48,051 nt of DNA from Bacillus timonensis (GTDB lineage: Bacteria; Bacillota; Bacilli; Bacillales; Bacillaceae_L), in NCBI RefSeq assembly GCF_004799755.1, contig NZ_SLUB01000033.1, positions 1-48,051 on the forward strand, written 5' to 3'. Every line of letters starts with the position of its first letter. Within the stretch, counting starts at the first letter, position 1. The notes under the pieces are model-generated. The model saw only the letters and a list, made by a program, of their open reading frames with translations. It made no database searches and had not been told where the DNA came from. Made by a program: the position numbers and the translations under genes. Positions 29,306 through 37,559 of the stretch are shown here, one piece after another.

Positions 29306-29968
29306 CTCTTCGATTAAGTTTTTTTCGAAACGACTGATATCTGTATCCGCTCCGATAATGATTAAAATATCTCCTTTATAAATTTGTTCGGTTGCTTGAG
29401 GAGAAACAATGATATCTCTTCCTCTTTTCATTGCTACGATGGTTACCCCATAGTTGGCGCGAACATCTAATTCAATTAAAGATTTTCCATCAATTTTCTG
29501 CCCTGCGACAATTTCAATAATGCTATGCTCATCTGAAAGCTCTAAATAATCTAGGACATTATTTGAAATGATATTATGGGCAATTCGTTTCCCCATATCA
29601 CGCTCTGGGTGGACAATTCGATCTGCTCCAATTTTACTTAAGATTTTCTCATGGTAATCATTTTGTGCCTTAACCCAAATTTGTTTAACCCCTAATTCTT
29701 TTAAGATAATGGTCGTTAATATACTTGCCTTCAAGTTATCCCCGATTGCCACAATGACAAGGTCAAAATTACGAATCCCGATGCTTTTGAGGACAGATTC
29801 ATCTGTGGAATCCCCTACAACCGCATGAGAGGCAATTGTTGAATACTCGTTCACTTTATCTTCATCAATGTCCATGGCCATAACTTCCATGCCTTCTTCA
29901 CTTAATGCTCGGCATATACTTCCTCCGAAACGCCCTAGGCCAATGACCGCAAATTCCTTTTTATTCAC
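29303..29968 (-). CDS. ktrC: Potassium uptake regulatory protein KtrC
   Basis: The 221-residue cytosolic RCK ring subunit that gates the membrane K+ channel KtrD or KtrB. The RCK_N Rossmann domain has GLGRFGGSICRALSEEG near residue 10 and acidic MDIDEDK. RCK_C occupies about residues 135-218 (SIIEIVAGQKIDGKSLIELDVRANYGVTIVAM...GDILIIIG). In B. subtilis ATP/ADP binds the first domain and c-di-AMP the second; that is known for the family. No channel gene lies beside it, as in B. subtilis, where ktrC (ykqB) is alone next to rnjA. A KtrA-type paralog cannot be excluded, but position supports KtrC. Confidence 0.92.
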   Translation of the reverse strand: MNKKEFAVIGLGRFGGSICRALSEEGMEVMAMDIDEDKVNEYSTIASHAVVGDSTDESVLKSIGIRNFDLVIVAIGDNLKASILTTIILKELGVKQIWVKAQNDYHEKILSKIGADRIVHPERDMGKRIAHNIISNNVLDYLELSDEHSIIEIVAGQKIDGKSLIELDVRANYGVTIVAMKRGRDIIVSPQATEQIYKGDILIIIGADTDISRFEKNLIEE

Positions 29969-30061
29969 TACGATTCCCCCATCAATTTGATGATACCATT
30001 GATTGTAACATAATTATTTCCGATTGTGGAAGCACCCTATCATCCTGCTTTCTTCCACACG

Positions 30062-30106
30062 AGACAAAAAAATGAAAGGACAATTTTTTTGTCGTCCTTT
30101 CATTCT
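30062..30106 (-). terminator. Terminator of the ABC exporter operon
   Basis: Minus-strand TGAAAGGAC and GTCCTTTCA are separated by a loop of about 12 bases and followed by TTTTTTTG. It is just after the stop at 30112. Confidence 0.85.
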
Positions 30107-30111
30107 TTTAC

Positions 30112-31929
30112 TTATATTGCTTCAAGCATCTTAAATTGCGCCCTTACTAAACCGAAATATTCTCCCTGCTGTTTCATAAGTTCGTCATGATTTCCTTGTT
30201 CAATAATTTCGCCATGGTCTAATACAAAAATTTTGTCAGCTTCACGAATCGTTGAAAGTCTATGGGCAATGATTATTGCCGTACGGTCCTTTAATAGCTG
30301 TTTTAAAGCCTGTTGGATTTTTACCTCAGTTTCAGTATCAATACTTGCTGTAGCTTCATCTAGTATTAAAATTTTCGGATCTGCTAAAAGTGCGCGGGCA
30401 AATGATAATAATTGTCGTTCACCCACTGATAAGATATTTCCTCTCTCCTCGACTTCTGTATCATAGCCGTTAATAAGCTTCTCAATAAACTGATGTGCAC
30501 CCACTGCTTTTGCAGCTTCGATAACCTCTTCATCGGTTGCATCAGGCCGGCCAAAGCGAATATTATCTTTAATGGTACCTGAGAAAATAAATGTATCCTG
30601 AAGAACCACACTGATTTGGGAACGAACACTTTGAAGCGATAGTTCTTTAATATCGATTCCATCGATTCGAACTTCCCCGCTTGTCGCATCGTAAAAACGG
30701 CTTATTAAATTGGCTATGGTAGTTTTACCTGATCCGGTATGTCCTACAAGAGCGACTGTTTGACCCGCTTCCATCGTTAAGGAAATACCCTTTAACGCTT
30801 TACGGCTATCATCATAAGAAAATTCAACCTTATTAAATTCGACTTTTCCTTTCATATCGGTTAGATGAATCGCATCTTCTTTTTCACCAACAATTGGCTT
30901 TTCATCGATAAATTCAAAAATACGTTCAGATGAAGCCATCCCTACCAATAGTTGATTATAGACTTGACCTAAACGGGATATCGGTTCCCAGAACATCCCT
31001 AAGTAAAAGGCAAATGAAACGAAGACCCCAACTGTTAATCCATTGTCCTGAATTAGCATTGCCCCAAACCAAATAAGAATTGCTGTCCCCACTGCATTCG
31101 TCATTTCAACAAACGGACGGAACATTGCGTTCTTTTGGGTTGCCACTCTCCAGCTTTCAAAGTTTTCATTGTTAATACCATCGAAGAATTCGATATTTTC
31201 ATTTTCTTGAGTAAATGCTTGTGTTACTCGTATCCCCTGAATACTTTCATTCAAATGGGAGTTAAGCATGGATTGTTTAATTCGCACTGTTTGCCATGAT
31301 CTTCGAATATTTCTTCTTAACTTTGTTGTAATTAAGACCATCAAAGGCAGAATAATCAAGATAGCCAGTGTAAGTTTTGGACTTAATCCAAAAAGAATAA
31401 AAATAACCCCAAACAAAAGAACAAAGTCCATTAATAGATTAATAACTCCATTTGTGAATAATTCTTGAAGGGAATTTACATCATTAAGAATTCGAACTAA
31501 TATCGAACCTGCTGATCGCTTGTCAAAAAAGCGGTGTGAAAGCCCTTGAACATGTGTAAAAAGATGTTTTCGTAAATCATAAATGATATTTTGACCTAGC
31601 ATATTCGTCCATTTTATTCTATAAATATTGGCTACATAGTTGATTGCATATAAGCCAGCAATGGTAACAACTAATGTAATTAATAAATTCGTATCTTTAT
31701 TGGCAATCGCATGGTCAATTGTATACTTACCGATTAAAATCGGTGCAATTAACCTTACCGCAGTCGTAAGTAATACCATGATAATGGCGAGTGGTAATAA
31801 ACTCTTAGAATATGGTTTCATATACGCTAGTAATCGAAGCATTTGCTTCCAGTTAAACGGTTTTTCAATTACTGTATCGCTTGAATAATGGAAGCGATGT
31901 TTTATATCTTGTTTTTCTTTCTGGGACAT
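30112..31929 (-). CDS. yfiC: ABC exporter half-transporter, YfiC-like
   Basis: A 605-residue type IV ABC half-exporter with six membrane helices (about 30-320) and an ATPase domain (about 360-595). Walker A is GHTGSGKTT. The signature is LSVGERQ rather than LSGGQ. Walker B is ILILDEATASID, with the catalytic Glu present, and the H-loop is IIAHRL. The N-terminus (DIKHRFHYSSDTVIEKPFNWKQM) is the feature that pointed to B. subtilis YfiC. Its partner gene 15 bases upstream has the complementary defect, so the two form a heterodimer. The role is probably multidrug or lipid-type export; substrate unknown. Confidence 0.9.
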   Translation of the reverse strand: MSQKEKQDIKHRFHYSSDTVIEKPFNWKQMLRLLAYMKPYSKSLLPLAIIMVLLTTAVRLIAPILIGKYTIDHAIANKDTNLLITLVVTIAGLYAINYVANIYRIKWTNMLGQNIIYDLRKHLFTHVQGLSHRFFDKRSAGSILVRILNDVNSLQELFTNGVINLLMDFVLLFGVIFILFGLSPKLTLAILIILPLMVLITTKLRRNIRRSWQTVRIKQSMLNSHLNESIQGIRVTQAFTQENENIEFFDGINNENFESWRVATQKNAMFRPFVEMTNAVGTAILIWFGAMLIQDNGLTVGVFVSFAFYLGMFWEPISRLGQVYNQLLVGMASSERIFEFIDEKPIVGEKEDAIHLTDMKGKVEFNKVEFSYDDSRKALKGISLTMEAGQTVALVGHTGSGKTTIANLISRFYDATSGEVRIDGIDIKELSLQSVRSQISVVLQDTFIFSGTIKDNIRFGRPDATDEEVIEAAKAVGAHQFIEKLINGYDTEVEERGNILSVGERQLLSFARALLADPKILILDEATASIDTETEVKIQQALKQLLKDRTAIIIAHRLSTIREADKIFVLDHGEIIEQGNHDELMKQQGEYFGLVRAQFKMLEAI

Positions 31930-31943
31930 TTCATCTCACCTAC

Positions 31944-33698
31944 CTAACCGACTTGGGTCTCTAAAACCACTTTTTGATCCTTATATTGAATTTCATAAAT
32001 ACGTTGATAAGGTCCTTCATTTTTCAATAATTCTTCGTGGGTACCACGTTCCACAATAACACCATTATCTAATACTAAAATTTCATCTGCATGTTTCAAG
32101 GAAGAGATTCGATGAGCAATGATAAAGGTTGTACGACCTTTCATAACTTCCTTTAAATCTTGCTGAATCTTGAATTCCGTTTCCATATCAACCGCACTCG
32201 TGGCATCATCTAGAATCAAAATACTTGGATCAATGCAAATGGAACGAGCAATTGCAATCCGTTGTTTCTGTCCCCCTGATAATCCCATACCGCGTTCACC
32301 TAACATCGTATCATAACCATTTGGAAGTTCCATGATGAACTCATGCGCTTGTGCTCGTTTTGCTGCATCAATAATTTCTTCCATGGATGCATTCGGCTTT
32401 CCATAGGCAATATTGGCACGGATTGTTGACGAGAATAAGAACGACTCCTGCATAACAAAACCAATATTACTTCGTAAGGTGTGAATTGAATAATCGGTTA
32501 TGCTTCTACCATCAATTAACACTTGCCCCTTTACTGGTTCATAAAATCTCGTCATCAGCTGAGTAATACTTGTTTTTCCAGAGCCGGTAGCCCCAATTAA
32601 GCCAACAACCTTACCTGGTTCAGCTGTAAATGAAATAGATTCAAGAGCTGCCTCATCATCCTCCATATATTTTAGGGTGACATCTTTAAATTCAACAAGA
32701 CCCTGTAATTTTTCTTTCATGAACACATTGTCTCCGTCAACAATTTTCTCCTCAGCCTCAAGTATTTCTAAAAGGCGTTCTCCTGAAGCTTTTGCTTGTG
32801 AAAACATGTTGATAATAAATCCAAGGTTCATGATTGGATTAAGTAAGTACCAAACTAAACTAAAAAAGGCGACAAGTTCACCATGTGAAACTGCACCATC
32901 AATAACTAAATAGCCTCCATATGAAAGAAGCGCAACGACACAGACATTACCGATAAACTCCATTAATGGAAAGAATTTCGCCCATATCTTAGATGTTGCA
33001 AGTGAAACATCGCGATATCCCTCGTTAGATTGATTAAATTTATTGATTTGAAACTCTTCTCGAGATAGTGATTTTACTGTATTTATTCCACTAATATTTT
33101 CTTGAACATTTGTATTCAGGCGACCAAAGGTTTTTCGAACCTTACGAAATGCTGGGTGAACACGTTTGTCAAAGCGATAGACAACAATCGCTAAAAATGG
33201 CAATGCCATAATTGTCACGAGAGTGAGTGGAACAGAATAGGATAACATGACCATTAAACTGAAGATAATTAAAAGTGTAAAACGAAGCAATTCCGCAAAT
33301 CCAAAAGATAGGAAGAATCGGAAGCCTTCGACATCAGCTGTTAACCGTGACATAAGGTCCCCAGTTTTTGCATTGTCATAGTAGCTAAACGATAATCGTT
33401 GAAGCTTTTCGTATAATGCATTTCTTACTTTATATACAGCAGTAATTCCAAATAAATCCCCTAGATATTGGTTGAAATATGTAGCTACCCCCTTAACAAC
33501 CATAATGGCAATGAAACCTAGTGCAAGATATGGTACAAGCTGATAGTTACCCGCTCGAAAAACTTCATCAATTGTTAATTGAAGCACAATTGGGTACACA
33601 ACTGTAATTCCCGTCACAAAAATCATTGCAAATAATGACCAGAAAAAATACTTTCGATACGGCCAATAAAACCCCTTTAATTTCTTAAAGGTCTCCAT
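31944..33698 (-). CDS. yfiB: ABC exporter half-transporter, YfiB-like
   Basis: A 584-residue half-exporter with six membrane helices and an ATPase domain. Walker A is GATGSGKTS. The signature is a canonical LSGGQKQ. Walker B is ILILDDATSAVD, where Asp replaces the catalytic Glu. This degenerate site, paired with the LSVGE signature of the next gene, is the pattern of asymmetric heterodimeric exporters such as BmrCD and TM287/288. The first gene of the two-gene operon starts ATG after GGGGGGAGTTT. No regulator gene lies beside it, unlike many drug-induced operons. Confidence 0.9.
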   Translation of the reverse strand: METFKKLKGFYWPYRKYFFWSLFAMIFVTGITVVYPIVLQLTIDEVFRAGNYQLVPYLALGFIAIMVVKGVATYFNQYLGDLFGITAVYKVRNALYEKLQRLSFSYYDNAKTGDLMSRLTADVEGFRFFLSFGFAELLRFTLLIIFSLMVMLSYSVPLTLVTIMALPFLAIVVYRFDKRVHPAFRKVRKTFGRLNTNVQENISGINTVKSLSREEFQINKFNQSNEGYRDVSLATSKIWAKFFPLMEFIGNVCVVALLSYGGYLVIDGAVSHGELVAFFSLVWYLLNPIMNLGFIINMFSQAKASGERLLEILEAEEKIVDGDNVFMKEKLQGLVEFKDVTLKYMEDDEAALESISFTAEPGKVVGLIGATGSGKTSITQLMTRFYEPVKGQVLIDGRSITDYSIHTLRSNIGFVMQESFLFSSTIRANIAYGKPNASMEEIIDAAKRAQAHEFIMELPNGYDTMLGERGMGLSGGQKQRIAIARSICIDPSILILDDATSAVDMETEFKIQQDLKEVMKGRTTFIIAHRISSLKHADEILVLDNGVIVERGTHEELLKNEGPYQRIYEIQYKDQKVVLETQVG

Positions 33699-33830
33699 TA
33701 AACTCCCCCCTTGGTGTTTACAAAAACATGAAGAAATGTTAAAAAACTACGTAACTTATAATATATCGGTTTTCGAAATAAATTACTAGTGCATTATCTG
33801 AAAATCTTAAATTTTTTCTATAAAAAGATA

Positions 33831-33871
33831 AAAAACAAGACCAGGTCAAAAAATGACTAGGTCTTGTATAC
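33831..33871 (-). terminator. Terminator after the ykuV remnant
   Basis: Minus-strand CAAGACCTAGTCA and TGACCTGGTCTTG pair with one or two mismatches and are followed by TTTTTTATC. It has survived the decay of the gene. Confidence 0.75.
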
Positions 33872-33892
33872 TATTATTCCTAGTCTGCCTTC

Positions 33893-34127
33893 TTATGTTT
33901 CCTCTAGTACACGATTAACAACGTTTTTGTTAGCATCTTTATTACGCTGCCACCGGCTTGGAAGTGACGAAGCTTACCTTCTTTATCAAACACATAATAG
34001 GCAGGAACATATTGATTGTCAAATGTATCATTTAATTTAAGATCACTTTCAACAAAAATAGGCTGTGTGATGTTATGTTTTTGGACCTCTTGCTTGATTT
34101 CACTCAATCAAGATCATTTTCAGACGT
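33893..34127 (-). pseudogene. ykuV: Remnant of ykuV (thiol-disulfide oxidoreductase)
   Basis: The minus strand encodes the C-terminal half of a YkuV-like thioredoxin-fold protein split over three frames. SENDLD ends at a TGA near 34107. A second frame then gives SEIKQEVQKHNITQPIFVES, LKLNDTFDNQYVPAYYVFDKEG and KLRHFQAGGS...KMLTK. After a shift near 33928 a third frame gives NVVNRVLEET and the true stop at 33893. The N-terminal half with the CxxC active site is missing. In B. subtilis ykuV lies just past ykuS-ykuT-ykuU, the same side as here. A TTG-started 67-codon frame exists, but its product would lack the active site. Confidence 0.85.
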
Positions 34128-34141
34128 TGATTAAACACATG

Positions 34142-34173
34142 AAAAAGACTAGGTGTTGTACCTAGTCTTGTTT
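34142..34173 (-). terminator. Terminator of ykuS
   Basis: Minus-strand AAGACTAGGT and ACCTAGTCTT form a perfect stem, followed by TTTC. It resembles the terminator 300 bases further on (shared AAGAC-AGGT arms). Confidence 0.85.
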
Positions 34174-34193
34174 TCTTCTTCTATTATTGTCAT

Positions 34194-34442
34194 TTACGCT
34201 TGTCCTAAACGACTCTCCACTTGCTGACAAACCTCATCAGCAGAAAGGCCATTTGCTTCAATAACCGGCCCTTTCATGACAGTATCAGCCATACCCATCA
34301 CGTTCGAATCTAAACCTGTCACAACGCAGCAGTCACAATTTTGTGCATCACTTTCCTGTTTTAACTGAACAACTTCATAGCCTTTTTCTTGTAGAGCTTG
34401 CTGAACATTTGTTAGAGAGCCCTCAACTCCAATTTTCGCCAT
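34194..34442 (-). CDS. ykuS: YkuS family protein (UPF0180)
   Basis: An 82-residue acidic protein, [27 protein letters not shown], with a [15 protein letters not shown] motif, the pattern of UPF0180/YkuS. The two adjacent Cys residues follow NCDCC. Function is unknown. The start follows AGGAGGTGGATGATTA. It is upstream of the ykuV remnant, with its own terminator, and downstream of ccpC as in B. subtilis, where ykuN-R lie between. Confidence 0.9.
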   Translation of the reverse strand: MAKIGVEGSLTNVQQALQEKGYEVVQLKQESDAQNCDCCVVTGLDSNVMGMADTVMKGPVIEANGLSADEVCQQVESRLGQA

Positions 34443-34535
34443 TAATCATCCACCTCCTCATATATGTAATTTGTCACAATCATACTGTGATTATTCTACA
34501 CATATTTGAAGATTGAATTCATCGTAAGGACAAAT

Positions 34536-35414
34536 TTAAAAAGTATCTATGTTTTCCTTGATCATTTCCACAAAGGCTTGAACCTGTTTAAGGTCAAACG
34601 CATAATCATAGCCAACGAGCCATGTATCCCGTTTCATTGGCTCATTGTTTTCATTCATTAACGGAATTTTATAGATATTTTTCGTTTCCTCATCATTTAA
34701 AGTGACGGATGGCAAAATTGCATAGCCAATTCCATTTAACGTCATTTGTTTGCAAGTTTCAATTTGATCAACCACGATTGTTCGGCGTGGTGTTGACTGA
34801 AAGGTACGATGCCACCATTCTTGGATTTCTTGATAGTAGGTTGAGTCACTTTTAAATTGTATAAATGGTCGGTCGGTTTCCCATACCTGTTCAATTTTTT
34901 GGATCTCTTTGTCGACCATATACATCGTATCCGTTAATAAATGGTGTTTTGCCCCCTTCCAGTCGGGTTTTCCGCGAATGATTCCTATATGTACAGTATC
35001 ATCATAAAGGTTTTTTAAGATTTCACTACTCCAACCAGTTATGAGCGAAATTTTTGCATGTGGATATTTATTTACATATTTCTTCAACACCTTTGGAAGC
35101 CAATTTTGTCCAATAATGGATGCACACGCAATTTTTAAAGTCCCATGCACTTCTTGATTTAGTCCTTGAAGTTGCTCCCGTATTTTCTCTTCTTTTTCGA
35201 CAACCTCTTTTGCAAAATCAATAATTTTTTCTCCCGCCGGTGTAGGTGTTAGCCCTTTCTGGGAACGAATAAAAATCTTAGTATTCCACGCTTTTTCAAT
35301 CGTTTGAAGACGCTGAGATAGCGCTGGCTGTGTTACAAATAAACGTTCTGAAGCTTTTCGCATATTTAATTCAGATGAAAGGACAACTAATAATTGAAAT
35401 TCGGAAAATTGCAC
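34536..35414 (-). CDS. ccpC: LysR-type repressor CcpC
   Basis: A 292-residue LysR-family regulator. The winged helix-turn-helix (residues 1-60) reads QLLVVLSSELNMRKASERLFVTQPALSQRLQTIEKAWNTKIF. The effector domain contains ITGWSSEILKNLYDDTVHIGIIRG and ETCKQMTLNGIGYAILPSV, matching B. subtilis CcpC (YkuM). CcpC represses citB and citZ, with citrate as the effector, and also regulates its own gene. The start is ATG after GGGAGGAAC. An ATAA-N7-TTAT box lies 25 bases upstream, consistent with autoregulation. Its target enzymes belong to the same metabolism as Pyc and PDH. Confidence 0.95.
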   Translation of the reverse strand: MQFSEFQLLVVLSSELNMRKASERLFVTQPALSQRLQTIEKAWNTKIFIRSQKGLTPTPAGEKIIDFAKEVVEKEEKIREQLQGLNQEVHGTLKIACASIIGQNWLPKVLKKYVNKYPHAKISLITGWSSEILKNLYDDTVHIGIIRGKPDWKGAKHHLLTDTMYMVDKEIQKIEQVWETDRPFIQFKSDSTYYQEIQEWWHRTFQSTPRRTIVVDQIETCKQMTLNGIGYAILPSVTLNDEETKNIYKIPLMNENNEPMKRDTWLVGYDYAFDLKQVQAFVEMIKENIDTF

Positions 35415-35438
35415 ACTTGTTCCTCCCTGATTACAGGT

Positions 35439-35459
35439 ATAAGTTTTACTTATAGTATA
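35439..35459 (-). promoter_or_regulatory. CcpC box and -10 of ccpC
   Basis: The palindrome ATAAGTTTTACTTAT (35439-35453) fits the known CcpC site ATAA-N7-TTAT. The adjoining minus-strand TATACT (35454-35459) is a good -10, so the box covers the expected start point. The -35 is weak. Confidence 0.8.
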
Positions 35460-35493
35460 ATTTATATACCGTTAAATTACATTAATAACAGAA

Positions 35494-35528
35494 AAAAACC
35501 TCCTTTATCAATTTGGAGGTTTTTGAAA
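35494..35528 (-). terminator. Terminator of darB
   Basis: Minus-strand AACCTCCAAATTG...GGAGGTTTTTTTC forms a stem AACCTCC/GGAGGTT with a U run. It separates darB from ccpC. Confidence 0.88.
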
Positions 35529-35530
35529 CT

Positions 35531-35968
35531 TTATTTGATTTTCAGTTGTTTATTCAATTGTTTTAAAATTGCACGACGAGTAAAAATACCCTCAAATACT
35601 AGTTCATCATTTTCTACACATACAAATGGGTGATCAATGACTAAATGAATACCTTTTAACATATTGTCATTAAGGTTCAACCTCGGGATTTCCCTATTCA
35701 TCACTTCTTCAACCTTCATCTTCTCAAGACGCTCAAATTCAATTCGTTCTAATCCGAGGATTGAGTCTAGGATAAGGGTTGAGCTTATTAATCCGTGTAG
35801 TTTATATTTTGGGTCTAGTACTGGAACGGCGGTATAGCCTGTTTTCGTAAGGACTAAAAGTGCGTGTTCTAGGCTGTTTCCAATTTGAACATGGGCAACT
35901 TTATCCGCAGGAATAATCATGTCATGAATCGTTGTTTCAAATAAATTTTCACTTTGAAGACCAAACAT
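35531..35968 (-). CDS. darB: CBS-domain c-di-AMP sensor DarB
   Basis: A 145-residue protein made of two CBS motifs (about residues 15-70 and 85-140). Characteristic parts are ADKVAHVQIGNSLEHALLVLTKTGYTAVPVLDPKYKLHGLI and the C-terminal FVCVENDELVFEGIFTRRAILKQLNK, matching B. subtilis YkuL/DarB. In B. subtilis DarB without c-di-AMP stimulates the (p)ppGpp synthetase Rel and pyruvate carboxylase. The pyc gene is in this window, about 31 kb away. It stands directly before ccpC but is separated by a terminator. Confidence 0.93.
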   Translation of the reverse strand: MFGLQSENLFETTIHDMIIPADKVAHVQIGNSLEHALLVLTKTGYTAVPVLDPKYKLHGLISSTLILDSILGLERIEFERLEKMKVEEVMNREIPRLNLNDNMLKGIHLVIDHPFVCVENDELVFEGIFTRRAILKQLNKQLKIK

Positions 35969-36103
35969 GTAAGCCTCACAACCTCACATCGTAATTATTT
36001 TTCATATGTTCCCAGATTACTATTATTCATGCTCCTCCTCTATTTTACCATAATTTTAAATGGATAACTTGTATTATTTTGTAGGGGTTACATGAAAGGT
36101 TGC

Positions 36104-36139
36104 TAAAAAAGAAAATGGTCCGGCATGCGCCGAACCTTT
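36104..36139 (-). terminator. Terminator of ykuJ
   Basis: Minus-strand GGTTCGGC and GCCGGACC form a stem around GCAT, followed by ATTTTCTTTTTT. Confidence 0.87.
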
Positions 36140-36149
36140 ACGATGATGA

Positions 36150-36386
36150 TTAGCTAATTAAATCAAAAATTTCGATTGCGATCATATCAATATTATCGAA
36201 TTGATATGTTTTGGGTTTTTCCCCTGCCTGGTATACTTCAAGTTCAAAAGTACTTGTTTTGTTAAAATATTTTACACTGCACTTTCTTTCACCATTTACT
36301 TCAAAAAAACGTTGAGGTGGCTCCCCACCATTTGCATTTTCCTGAAGACTTATAAGGCGAGTAATAATTCCTTGCAACTGTGACAT
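36150..36386 (-). CDS. ykuJ: YkuJ family protein (DUF1797)
   Basis: A 78-residue protein, MSQLQGIITRLISLQENANG, with RFFEVNGERKCSVKYFNKTSTFELEVY. This is the DUF1797/YkuJ fold, a small alpha-beta protein of unknown function. The open frame starts eight codons earlier (36410), but ATG 36386 follows AAAGGAGAGGCACTT and gives the family N-terminus. It is a single-gene unit near darB, as in B. subtilis where ykuK and ykzF lie between; those are missing here. Confidence 0.9.
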   Translation of the reverse strand: MSQLQGIITRLISLQENANGGEPPQRFFEVNGERKCSVKYFNKTSTFELEVYQAGEKPKTYQFDNIDMIAIEIFDLIS

Positions 36387-36503
36387 AAGTGCCTCTCCTT
36401 TCGTATGCATAAAGCCTGTTTCATTTTAGGATTGAGCAATATCCATTCTTCTATCCACATTTTTCGAACGGAGCAATATTATCAGAATATTGTATTCAAT
36501 ACC

Positions 36504-36532
36504 TTTACATAACTACTATGTAACAATACAAT
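36504..36532 (+). promoter_or_regulatory. Sigma-A promoter before the MBL-fold gene
   Basis: TTTACA (36504-36509) and TACAAT (36527-36532) are exactly 17 bases apart, about 40 bases before the ATG. Confidence 0.65.
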
Positions 36533-36571
36533 AAAATTAGCCATGAAACAATAAAAAAGTGGGAGGAAAAC

Positions 36572-37528
36572 ATGTCAAATCTTACGCAACTAAATGAGCG
36601 AATATTTTTAATTGATGCACATGATTTGGGAAGGAAAGCTCGAACTGGTTCTTACATAATTCAAGAGGAAAAAATAACAATTGTTGAAACGAGTGCAAGT
36701 CCGTCTATTCCTTACATATTAGAAGGGCTAAAAGAACTCGACATTCATCCAAATGATGTTGAGTATATTATTGTCACTCATATTCATTTAGATCATGCAG
36801 GAGGTGCTGGACTCCTCTTACAGCATTGTCCAAATGCCAAGGTGGTTGTTCATCCAAAAGGGGCTAGGCATTTAGCTGATCCCAGCCGTTTGACGGCAGG
36901 TGCCAGAGCGGTATATGGCGAGGATTTTGATACGTTATTTAATCCGATTATACCCATTCCTGAGGAAAAACTAATTGTGAAAGAAGATCAAACAGAGTTA
37001 TCAATTGGTCCAAATTGCAAACTTGTCTTTTATGATTCTCCAGGCCACGCTAATCATCACTTCAGCATTTTTGACCCTGTCAGCAACGGTATTTTTACTG
37101 GTGACACAATCGGTGTTTATTATCATGAGCTTGTAAAAGATGATCTTGAACTCATTTTACCTTCCACCTCACCAAATCAATTCCGACCTGATGCCATGAT
37201 GGAATCTGCTGAAAAAATAAAATCGCTAGGCGTTACAACGATTTATTTTGGGCATTATGGGATGACGACAAATGTAAATGAAGTTTATAAGCAACTCTCG
37301 TTTTGGTTGCCTATCTTTGTTGATGCTGGGAAACAAGCCTTTGCAGAACATCCATTGGCAAGTCCAAGTGAACATAAAAATTTTATTAAAGAACGAATAT
37401 TAAAGGAGGTCACCTCTTACCTTGATGAAAGGAATGTTCCAAGGAATCATGACGTATACGAAATAATTGAACTTGACCTTGATATATGTTCGATGGGAAT
37501 TGTTGATTTTCTCTTAAAATTAAAATAG
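36572..37528 (+). CDS. MBL-fold metallohydrolase
   Basis: A 318-residue metallo-beta-lactamase-fold hydrolase. The zinc motif THIHLDHAGG lies near residue 70. Further ligands are in PGHANHHFSIFDP and FTGDTIGVYY, with a late GHYG. There is no signal peptide, so it is cytosolic. The subgroup may be lactonase, glyoxalase II-like or an uncharacterised hydrolase, and I cannot choose. The ATG follows GGGAGGAAAAC. It replaces B. subtilis genes of the ykuG-I stretch, so it is an accessory gene relative to that genome. A bidirectional terminator overlaps its stop codon. Confidence 0.85.
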   Translation: MSNLTQLNERIFLIDAHDLGRKARTGSYIIQEEKITIVETSASPSIPYILEGLKELDIHPNDVEYIIVTHIHLDHAGGAGLLLQHCPNAKVVVHPKGARHLADPSRLTAGARAVYGEDFDTLFNPIIPIPEEKLIVKEDQTELSIGPNCKLVFYDSPGHANHHFSIFDPVSNGIFTGDTIGVYYHELVKDDLELILPSTSPNQFRPDAMMESAEKIKSLGVTTIYFGHYGMTTNVNEVYKQLSFWLPIFVDAGKQAFAEHPLASPSEHKNFIKERILKEVTSYLDERNVPRNHDVYEIIELDLDICSMGIVDFLLKLK

Positions 37529-37556
37529 AAATCCCAGTGGGATTTCTATTTTTTAG
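37523..37556. terminator. Bidirectional terminator overlapping the MBL stop codon
   Basis: AAATAGAAATCCC pairs with GGGATTTCTATTT around AGT, with T runs on both strands. The stop TAG at 37526 lies in the stem. Confidence 0.9.
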
Positions 37557-37559
37557 ATT

